Source of the DNA: Anabaenopsis elenkinii CCIBt3563
GTDB lineage: Bacteria; Cyanobacteriota; Cyanobacteriia; Cyanobacteriales; Nostocaceae
Length of the DNA stretch: 64,000 nt
Reading direction: 5' to 3'
NCBI RefSeq assembly: GCF_015245355.1
Contig: NZ_CP063311.1
Span: 3,615,179-3,679,178 of the forward strand
Of the stretch, positions 57,394 through 64,000 are shown in pieces. Below the pieces are notes generated by a model that was not told where the DNA came from, did not search any database, and saw nothing but the letters and a program-made list of their open reading frames with translations. The translations under genes and the position numbers were made by a program. How positions within the stretch are numbered: position 1 is the stretch's first letter; each line of letters opens with the position of its first letter.

Positions 57394-58055
57394 CGCAGAA
57401 CTCCTAAAAATTTTATCCAATCAGTACTGTGTTTTGAAATGTTTAACCTCATGGCTGCATCTTCAGCCATAAAAACATTTCTAAATTAAGCATAGGAAAG
57501 CTTGGTCTCCCTGGCAATATAAATTAGTATAATAGTTTATGATAAAATAGTTTTAAAAAACTTAACAAAACTTTATCGCTGATTCATACCAATGGAAGTT
57601 GATGAATTCCTAGAGTACCCACTTATGCTTTATAATTTCTTTATTACATTTACAAAAGGACATTCATAGCCGCGGCGAGTCGAGTCTTGAGAGGGGATAT
57701 CAATCGCCGTATGTTTTCCTGTCTATAAGTTTTGCCACATTCAGAGGAGAAGTAATGTTTTTGGAAAAACACATAAATTTTTTTAATATATCGGATAATT
57801 TTATTTGTTGGTGCAAGTAAAAATATAAATCCATGCTCACCCACGATTTAATAGAAGTTAATGCTTTTAAATATGTCAAATTATACTGAAATATACCGAA
57901 ATAAGATAACCTAAATGAAAAATACTCATTTAAAGTTTAGGGAACAAATAGTTAAAAAAACCATAGATATCATCCAATAACTATATTTTTTAGTCAAAGA
58001 TTGTTTGAAGGATATTGCATAAAAAATCAAGGCAGAGTCGTCCAGGAAAATCTCA
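57394..58055. promoter_or_regulatory. Divergent regulatory region between ccmK2 and ndhF4
   Basis: 662 AT-rich bases between the ccm operon and the divergent ndhF4 operon. It holds a 7-bp hairpin (atggctg / cagccat, 57451-57470) in the ccmK2 leader, a TTA-N8-TAA site at 57848-57861 of the kind bound by CmpR-type LysR regulators, and a near-repeat atactgaaat/ataccgaaat near 57890. I do not see a confident gene; the 64-codon minus-strand frame at 57650-57844 has no support. Confidence 0.5.
57451..57470. repeat. Leader hairpin upstream of ccmK2
   Basis: Perfect 7-bp stem atggctg / cagccat with a 6-nt loop, 58 bases before the ccmK2 start codon. Confidence 0.5.
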
Positions 58056-59912
58056 ATGAATCAGTTTCTATTTTCAACAAGTTGGTGGGTGCCATTCTAC
58101 AGCTTACTTGGCGCACTAGTAACTTTGCCGTGGGGGATGGGAATCATTCGGCGTACAGGTCCAAGACCTGCGGCATATTTCAACATATTGACGACTATTG
58201 TCGGTTTTCTTCATAGTCTGTTGGTATTTAAGCATATTTGGGATAAAGAACCAGAAATTTTGGTAATTAACTGGTTAAAAGTAGCAGACTTCAACTTATC
58301 TTTTGCCTTGGAACTTTCCCCAACTAGCATTGGGGCGATGGTATTAATTAGCGGATTAAGTCTGTTAGCACAAATTTATGCCCTAGGATACATGGAAAAG
58401 GACTGGTCTTTAGCACGGTTCTTTGCATTAATCGGATTCTTTGAAATGGCACTAACCGGTTTAGCCATCAGTGATTCCTTATTTCTGAGCTACGCTGTTT
58501 TAGAAGTGCTCACCCTTTCTACCTATCTATTGGTGGGATTTTGGTATGCTCAACCACTAGTAGTCACAGCAGCGCGAGATGCCTTTTTAACTAAGCGGGT
58601 GGGAGACTTGCTGTTACTAATGGGGGTGGTCAGCCTTTCGACTGTATGTGGTAGTTTGAACTTCTCTGATTTGTATGAGTGGGCACAAACAGCTGATTTA
58701 AGTCCTGTTACTTCCACTTTGTTGTGTTTGGGATTAATTGCCGGACCTGCTGGTAAATGTGCTCAATTTCCCTTACATCTGTGGTTAGATGAAGCCATGG
58801 AAGGACCTAACCCCGCTTCGGTAATGCGTAATTCATTAGTTGTAGCAGGTGGTGCTTATGTGTTGTATAAACTTCAGCCAATATTAACTTTATCCCCCAT
58901 CGCCTTAAATACCTTAGTTGTGATTGGTGCATTGACAGCAATGGGTGCAACATTAGTGTCAATAGCCCAAACAGACATTAAGCGAGCCTTATCTCATTCC
59001 ACTAGTGCATACATGGGCTTAGTATTTTTGGCAGTGGGGTTAGAGCAAGGAGGTGTGGCCTTAATGCTGCTATTAACTCATGCGATCGCCAAAGCTCTAT
59101 TATTCATGAGTTCTGGTTCAGTCATCTACACTACCAGCACCCAAGACTTAACAGAAATGGGTGGATTATGGTCAAGGATGCCAGCCACAACCACAGCTTT
59201 TATTGTAGGTTCTGCTGGTATGGTAACACTGCTACCACTGGGAAGCTTCTGGGCAATGCTGGCATGGGCTGATGGCTTAGTTCATGCTACTCCTTGGGTA
59301 ATTGCTATTTTAGTATTAGTCAACGGCTTGACAGCTTTGAACTTAACCAGAGTATTCAGATTAATATTTTGGGGCAAACCACAACAAAAAACCCGCCGCA
59401 CCCCTGAAGTTGGCTGGCAAATGGCATTACCCATGGTGGCACTAACTGTGGTGAATTTACTCTTACCTCTAATGCTACAGCAATGGTATCTGCTGCCCAA
59501 TTGGGAAAGTGTCGATTGGTACATATTATTAATTTTGGTTTCTTCTACGGTGGTTGGGGTAGCTATAGGCTGTACAATGTCTCTGCATAAAGCATGGTCA
59601 AGATCCAGAATCCTGGTCTGGAGATTTGTACAAGACCTGTTGGGTTATGATTTTTACATCGATAGAATTTATAAACTGACCATAGTTAATTTAGTCGCCC
59701 TGCTATCAAAATTTTCCGATTGGAGCGATCGCTATCTAGTTGATGGTTTTGTAAACTTGGTAGGATTTGCCACAATTCTAGGTGGACAAGGTTTAAAATA
59801 CAGTATTTCTGGTCAATCCCAGGGATATATGTTAACTATCCTTGTGGTGATCAGCGTCCTGGGTTTTTTCATTAGCTGGTCATTAGGTCTACTAGATAAA
59901 TTACCCTTTTAA
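58056..59912 (+). CDS. ndhF4: NDH-1 subunit NdhF4 (CO2 uptake)
   Basis: A 618-residue antiporter-like membrane subunit of the NDH-1MS' complex, which drives CO2 hydration at the thylakoid. It is of the NuoL/MRP family: KRVGDLLLLMGVVSLS, FPLHLWLDEAMEGPNPASVM and LSHSTSAYMGLVF are the conserved proton-channel segments. About fourteen to sixteen hydrophobic helices. The ATG at 58056 has aggaaa upstream. It is the first gene of ndhF4-ndhD4-cupB, divergent from the ccm operon. The paralogue number (F4 and not F3) is inferred from the following cupB. Confidence 0.9.
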   Translation: MNQFLFSTSWWVPFYSLLGALVTLPWGMGIIRRTGPRPAAYFNILTTIVGFLHSLLVFKHIWDKEPEILVINWLKVADFNLSFALELSPTSIGAMVLISGLSLLAQIYALGYMEKDWSLARFFALIGFFEMALTGLAISDSLFLSYAVLEVLTLSTYLLVGFWYAQPLVVTAARDAFLTKRVGDLLLLMGVVSLSTVCGSLNFSDLYEWAQTADLSPVTSTLLCLGLIAGPAGKCAQFPLHLWLDEAMEGPNPASVMRNSLVVAGGAYVLYKLQPILTLSPIALNTLVVIGALTAMGATLVSIAQTDIKRALSHSTSAYMGLVFLAVGLEQGGVALMLLLTHAIAKALLFMSSGSVIYTTSTQDLTEMGGLWSRMPATTTAFIVGSAGMVTLLPLGSFWAMLAWADGLVHATPWVIAILVLVNGLTALNLTRVFRLIFWGKPQQKTRRTPEVGWQMALPMVALTVVNLLLPLMLQQWYLLPNWESVDWYILLILVSSTVVGVAIGCTMSLHKAWSRSRILVWRFVQDLLGYDFYIDRIYKLTIVNLVALLSKFSDWSDRYLVDGFVNLVGFATILGGQGLKYSISGQSQGYMLTILVVISVLGFFISWSLGLLDKLPF

Positions 59913-59961
59913 CAGGGCAACAGACTTTTTACATCCCCTCTAACCATACATAGTTATACTT

Positions 59962-61464
59962 ATGCTGAGTGTACTAATTGTACTGCCATTATTAGCCGCG
60001 GCTTTAATCGGTTTCTGGCCCGGCAACATCAGTGGCAAACTTTCCCGTCAAGTGGCTTTCCTCTTCGCCATGATCATCTTCCTGTGGACAGTTCTACTGG
60101 CAGTAAAATTCACTCCCGCCCAAGCCAGTCAACAGTTTACTGAGTTTATCCCCTGGATAGAATCTTTAGGCTTGAATTATAATTTAGGGGTAGATGGTTT
60201 ATCCTTACCATTGCTGGTGTTAAATGGACTGTTAACTTGTATTGCTATATATAGCAGTAATGAATCCCTTCAGCGTCCGAGATTTTATTACTCTTTGATA
60301 TTGCTGTTAAATGCCGGCGTTATAGGAGCATTTTTAGCACAAGACTTACTATTATTTTTCCTCTTTTATGAACTGGAACTAATACCGCTATATCTGTTAA
60401 TTGCCATTTGGGGAGGTGCTAGACGGGGTTACGCCGCTACAAAATTTCTCATTTATACTGCCATTTCCGGGATATTAATTTTGGCAAGTTTTTTGGGTAT
60501 GGTGTGGCTGAGTGGTTCTGATAGTTTTGCACTCTTGGGTTTGAAAACAACAACTTTACCCTTAGGAACACAGCTAATACTGCTAGCCGGAATTTTAGTC
60601 GGCTTTGGAATTAAAATTCCCTTAGTACCCTTTCACACATGGCTACCAGATGCCCACGTAGAAGCTTCTACACCCATCTCTGTGCTGTTAGCGGGAGTAT
60701 TGTTGAAGTTAGGAACCTATGGCTTACTGCGTTTTGGCATGAACTTGTTACCAGGAGCTTGGACTTATTTAGCCCCATGGTTGGCAACTTGGGCTGTAGT
60801 CAGTGTACTATTTGGCTCCTGTTGCGCCATCGCCCAAACGGATATGAAAAAAATGGTAGCCTACAGTTCCATTGGACACATGGGCTACATCCTATTAGCT
60901 GCATCAGCGGCTACACCTTTGAGCACCTTGGGGGCTGTGATGCAAATGATCAGCCACGGGTTAATTTCGGCGCTGCTGTTTTTGCTAGTGGGTGTTGTTT
61001 ATCAAAAAGCTGGTAGCCGAGATTTAAATGTGATTAAAGGACTGCTCAACCCAGAACGAGGTTTACCTCTCATTGGTAGCTTAATGGTTTTAGGTGTCAT
61101 GGCCAGTGCTGGGGTACCGGGAATGGTGGGGTTTATTTCCGAATTTATCGTTTTTCGGGGCAGTTTTGCCGTTTTTCCAGTACAAACCCTTTTATCTATG
61201 ATTGGTACGGGCTTAACTGCCGTTTACTTCTTAATTTTGATGAATCGCGCCTTTTTCGGGCGATTGTCCTCCCAAGTCACCAACTTACCCCGTGTATTTT
61301 GGAGCGATCGCATGCCCGCAGTAATTCTAGCAGTATTAATTGTAATTTTAGGCATTCAACCCACTTGGTTAGTACGCTGGAGTGAACCGACAATCACAGC
61401 CATGGTAACCTCCGCAAATAATCTAGTAACTGCGGTGTCTTTAAATAACTCAACAAGCAACTAG
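59962..61464 (+). CDS. ndhD4: NDH-1 subunit NdhD4 (CO2 uptake)
   Basis: A 500-residue NuoM-type proton-pumping subunit paired with NdhF4. Motifs are FYELELIPLYLLIAIWGG (conserved Glu in the proton path), VPFHTWLPDAHVEASTPISV, and KKMVAYSSIGHMGYILLA. It has about fourteen hydrophobic helices. The gene lies 49 bases after ndhF4 and 21 bases before cupB, so the three genes form one operon. Located in the thylakoid membrane. Confidence 0.9.
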   Translation: MLSVLIVLPLLAAALIGFWPGNISGKLSRQVAFLFAMIIFLWTVLLAVKFTPAQASQQFTEFIPWIESLGLNYNLGVDGLSLPLLVLNGLLTCIAIYSSNESLQRPRFYYSLILLLNAGVIGAFLAQDLLLFFLFYELELIPLYLLIAIWGGARRGYAATKFLIYTAISGILILASFLGMVWLSGSDSFALLGLKTTTLPLGTQLILLAGILVGFGIKIPLVPFHTWLPDAHVEASTPISVLLAGVLLKLGTYGLLRFGMNLLPGAWTYLAPWLATWAVVSVLFGSCCAIAQTDMKKMVAYSSIGHMGYILLAASAATPLSTLGAVMQMISHGLISALLFLLVGVVYQKAGSRDLNVIKGLLNPERGLPLIGSLMVLGVMASAGVPGMVGFISEFIVFRGSFAVFPVQTLLSMIGTGLTAVYFLILMNRAFFGRLSSQVTNLPRVFWSDRMPAVILAVLIVILGIQPTWLVRWSEPTITAMVTSANNLVTAVSLNNSTSN

Positions 61465-61485
61465 ATTCTGTAACTTCTGGAGAAC

Positions 61486-62610
61486 ATGAAACAAAAAGCT
61501 GTCTCACATCCCTTATCTGAGTACATTGAAAGACTACTCACCGGAGGTGCATTACTTCCTGATAGTCCAGATAATGTTATGGAAGTGGTGGGCATACTCA
61601 AAAGCTACGGTGTAGTTTTAGATGCCTATTCACAAAACCTGATTTATATTGCTGATCATCAATTTTTAGTATTTTTTCCCTTTTTTAAATACTTTAACGG
61701 GGAAATTTCCCTGGCAAAACTAATTCGCCATTGGTGGCATGACAGAATTAACTTTGAATATGCCGAATATTGTATGAAAGCCATGATGTGGCATGGTGGA
61801 GGTGGGCTAGATGAATATTTAGATACACCGGAGTTTGAACAAAGAGCGCAAGCAGTTATTCAAGCAAAATTCCCTAATAATCCGATAATCATGGGCGTTA
61901 ACCAACTATTTCCGGATTTTCTCACGGAAATGTTGCGCCTGTCAGCTTACTACACTGGATTGGGTCAATTTTGGCGGGTAATGGCGGATATTTTCCTCAA
62001 TTTATCAGACCGCTACGACGAAGGACAAATTCAAACCATCCCCCAAGTTGTAGACCATATTAAGGCGGGTCTAGTTGCAGATGCTTTAAAGCCCATCACT
62101 TACGCAGTCAAAATTCGAGGGGAAGTTTATGACATCATTCCTAAATCTGTGGGTTTAACCTTCCTCGCAGATACAGCCATACCCTATGTAGAAGCAGTAT
62201 TCTTTCGGGGTACTCCCTTTCATGGCACAGTGTCATACAATGCCCAAGCATATCAAATTCCCCTGGATCAAGCTCGATTTCAGTATGGTGCACTATATGC
62301 CGATCCTTTACCTATAGGTGGTTCTGGTATTCCTCCAACTTTGTTGATGCAGGATATGCGTCATTATCTCCCGGATTATTTACACAGAATTTACCGTCAC
62401 ACTCTTCGAGGTGAAGATGATTTGCGAGTCCAAATTTGTATGAGCTTCCAAAAATCCATGTTTTGTGTAACTACAGCAGCAATTTTAGGACTGATGCCTT
62501 ATCCTATGGAGACTGAAGATACATCTGAACAAATTGCTAATCGTGTCTATTTAGAAAAATGGATGACTCGGTTAGAAACTTCTCAATTACAGGCAGTAAA
62601 TAACAAATAA
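61486..62610 (+). CDS. cupB: CO2 hydration protein CupB
   Basis: A 374-residue soluble subunit of the ChpXY/CupA-CupB family, which docks on NdhD4/F4 and converts CO2 to bicarbonate vectorially. The conserved block LIRHWWHDRINFEYAEYCMK, AMMWHGGGGLDEYLDTPEF carries His residues near the proposed zinc site. FFRGTPFHGTVSYNAQAYQI is another family segment. The length of 374 is nearer to CupB (about 375-380) than to CupA (about 440), hence the naming. The partner NdhF4/D4 pair lies just upstream. Confidence 0.9.
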   Translation: MKQKAVSHPLSEYIERLLTGGALLPDSPDNVMEVVGILKSYGVVLDAYSQNLIYIADHQFLVFFPFFKYFNGEISLAKLIRHWWHDRINFEYAEYCMKAMMWHGGGGLDEYLDTPEFEQRAQAVIQAKFPNNPIIMGVNQLFPDFLTEMLRLSAYYTGLGQFWRVMADIFLNLSDRYDEGQIQTIPQVVDHIKAGLVADALKPITYAVKIRGEVYDIIPKSVGLTFLADTAIPYVEAVFFRGTPFHGTVSYNAQAYQIPLDQARFQYGALYADPLPIGGSGIPPTLLMQDMRHYLPDYLHRIYRHTLRGEDDLRVQICMSFQKSMFCVTTAAILGLMPYPMETEDTSEQIANRVYLEKWMTRLETSQLQAVNNK

Positions 62611-62845
62611 TACATCATAGCGCCTAAATCAAGGAAATACTTCCCTTGGCTACCAATGCAATAGTTAGGTTGTTTCTAGCTGGGGAAAATTGCCATAACA
62701 AGGGATAATTCTTTTGGCAATTGGGTATGAAAGCCCACATTAATTTTGTCCACAAAATCAATCTCTAATCTAGTGCGATCGCTCACGATATTTGCTACGG
62801 TGGCACGATAAGATTCTAAAACAATAGTCTGACTATAAGGTCTAA

Positions 62846-63829
62846 ATGGCAGAAACACTATTTTTTAACGCTCTGCGGGAAGCCATTGATGAAGAAATGG
62901 CGCGTGATTCGAGTGTATTCGTTCTTGGGGAGGATGTAGGACATTACGGCGGTTCCTACAAAGTCACTAAAGACTTATACAAAAAGTATGGCGAATTACG
63001 CATTCTTGATACTCCCATCGCCGAAAACAGTTTTACTGGTATGGCCGTGGGCGCAGCTATGACTGGGTTAAGACCGATAATAGAAGGCATGAATATGGGC
63101 TTTTTGCTCCTAGCCTTTAACCAGATATCCAACAACGCTGGAATGTTACGGTACACTTCCGGTGGTAACTTTAAAATCCCTATGGTAATTCGCGGACCAG
63201 GGGGTGTAGGTAGACAGCTGGGGGCGGAACATTCTCAACGCCTAGAGGCTTACTTCCAAGCGGTTCCGGGCTTAAAAATTGTTACTTGTTCCACACCCTA
63301 TAACGCTAAAGGACTACTAAAATCGGCTATTCGTGACGATAACCCAGTGTTGTTCTTTGAACACGTTCTACTTTACAACTTAAAAGAAGATTTACCAGAA
63401 GAAGAATATTTACTACCTCTGGATAAAGCAGAAGTTGTGCGTCGTGGGAAAGATGTCACAATACTGACTTACTCACGAATGCGCCATCATGTATTGCAAG
63501 CCGTGAAAACTTTAGAAAAACAAGGTTATGATCCAGAAGTGATAGACCTGATATCACTCAAGCCTTTGGATTTTGATACTATTGGGGCATCCATACGCAA
63601 AACCCATCGAGTCATTATCGTGGAAGAGTGTATGAGAACTGGAGGGATTGCAGCAGAATTAACCGCCTCCATCAATGACCGCTTGTTTGATGAATTGGAT
63701 GCGCCGGTACTGCGGCTTTCTTCCCAAGATATACCGACACCTTACAACGGTACTCTGGAACGGTTAACAATTGTGCAACCAGAACAAATCGTGGAAGCTG
63801 TGGAGAAAATGGTCGCTATGCGAGTTTAG
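62846..63829 (+). CDS. pdhB: Pyruvate dehydrogenase E1 component, beta subunit
   Basis: A 327-residue subunit of the pyruvate dehydrogenase complex, which decarboxylates pyruvate with thiamine diphosphate and transfers the acetyl group to E2. It starts [20 protein letters not shown], has [40 protein letters not shown], and the conserved [20 protein letters not shown]. The C-terminal binding part ends [18 protein letters not shown]. The alpha subunit is not in the window, as usual in cyanobacteria. The 235-base gap before it contains a HIP1 site but no gene. Confidence 0.95.
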   Translation: MAETLFFNALREAIDEEMARDSSVFVLGEDVGHYGGSYKVTKDLYKKYGELRILDTPIAENSFTGMAVGAAMTGLRPIIEGMNMGFLLLAFNQISNNAGMLRYTSGGNFKIPMVIRGPGGVGRQLGAEHSQRLEAYFQAVPGLKIVTCSTPYNAKGLLKSAIRDDNPVLFFEHVLLYNLKEDLPEEEYLLPLDKAEVVRRGKDVTILTYSRMRHHVLQAVKTLEKQGYDPEVIDLISLKPLDFDTIGASIRKTHRVIIVEECMRTGGIAAELTASINDRLFDELDAPVLRLSSQDIPTPYNGTLERLTIVQPEQIVEAVEKMVAMRV

Positions 63830-63860
63830 GAACCGAAGACTGGGGGAAGAGGAAAAATCT

Positions 63861-63892
63861 ACCTCCTATCCCCCACCTCCCCCACCTCCCCA
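63861..63892. repeat. Pyrimidine-rich tandem repeat
   Basis: About 30 bases of cccacctcc-type repeats (acctcctatcccccacctcc and continuation) between pdhB and secD. Low-complexity repeats of this kind are common between cyanobacterial genes. Confidence 0.6.
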
Positions 63893-63947
63893 TTCAAAAC
63901 TCGTTCAAAGAACGCTATCATAGCCTTTGTCAGTTGCGAGTTATGGT

Positions 63948-64000
63948 ATGCAAAGACAGCGATCGCTATTAGCTTTAATTTTTGTGCTGCTTATGGCTGC
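63948..64000 (+). CDS. secD: Probable SecD, first 17 codons only
   Basis: An ATG at 63948 opens a frame reading QRQRSLLALIFVLLMAA up to the window edge. A short basic start followed by a hydrophobic helix fits SecD, the export-motor subunit that works with SecF; secD often follows pdhB in Nostocales. Too little is visible to be sure. Confidence 0.5.
   Translation, partial: MQRQRSLLALIFVLLMA

Noticed and set aside
57650..57844. 64-codon minus-strand frame in the ccmK2-ndhF4 gap (GEHGFIFLLAPTNKIIRYIK)
   Set aside because: No Shine-Dalgarno site, no recognised family and AT-rich composition; better seen as non-coding promoter DNA.

Overview
The window is cyanobacterial chromosome, most likely from a filamentous Nostocales (Nostoc/Anabaena/Cylindrospermopsis-like) genome. 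The evidence is many HIP1-type GCGATCGC octamers, a beta-carboxysome gene cluster, NDH-1 CO2-uptake genes, a SulP bicarbonate transporter of BicA type, a high-light-inducible protein, a DUF1816 protein, a HetZ-related protein and short interspersed repeats typical of Nostocales. The DNA looks AT-rich. I saw no rRNA, tRNA or CRISPR array.

Layout. 1-4347: end of carA, a STAS-domain regulator, Mini-III RNase, an RlmB-type rRNA methyltransferase and DUF1816, separated by repeat-rich gaps. 5238-9093: aminotransferase, bicA and thioredoxin. 9195-14473: accessory stretch with an IS200/IS605 element (dead tnpA, intact tnpB), a cyclase-family hydrolase, a VOC protein, a decayed IS5-type transposase and a two-gene module that looks like a HicA-like toxin with a HTH partner. 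14597-18358: ahcY, an MscS channel and a small unknown. 18394-26629: surface-polysaccharide type region with three GT-B glycosyltransferases, one exostosin-like protein and a secreted beta-propeller protein; it holds a perfect 211-bp tandem duplication. 26678-30979: an ABC exporter pair, a hydrolase gene cut by a small palindrome-ended element, and an SDR enzyme. 31391-36100: treZ-treY (trehalose from maltooligosaccharides). 36129-41196: thyX, hli, a peroxiredoxin-like protein, ruvC, yvcK and tsaE. 41333-46930: MITE-like IS4 derivative, a 3D-domain-like secreted protein, an M61 peptidase and a HetZ-related protein. 47306-62610: CO2-concentrating genes (ccmK3/K4, LysR regulator, ccmK2-K1-L-M-N-O, and divergently ndhF4-ndhD4-cupB), with an alpha/beta hydrolase, a coiled-coil protein and gltS between. 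62846-64000: pdhB and the first codons of secD.

The functional core is inorganic carbon acquisition. BicA imports bicarbonate, the NDH-1/CupB complex hydrates CO2 to bicarbonate, and the CcmKLMNO shell with CcmM (gamma-carbonic anhydrase plus RuBisCO small-subunit-like repeats) builds the carboxysome. A CmpR/CcmR-like LysR protein sits beside the cluster. CcmM keeps the residues needed for carbonic anhydrase activity and has a well-placed internal GTG start for the short isoform.

The accessory DNA is dominated by decayed IS200/IS605-family material: one near-complete element, several isolated ends and at least one palindrome-ended derivative. The most interesting poorly described unit is the HicA-like/HTH pair at 13648-14473.
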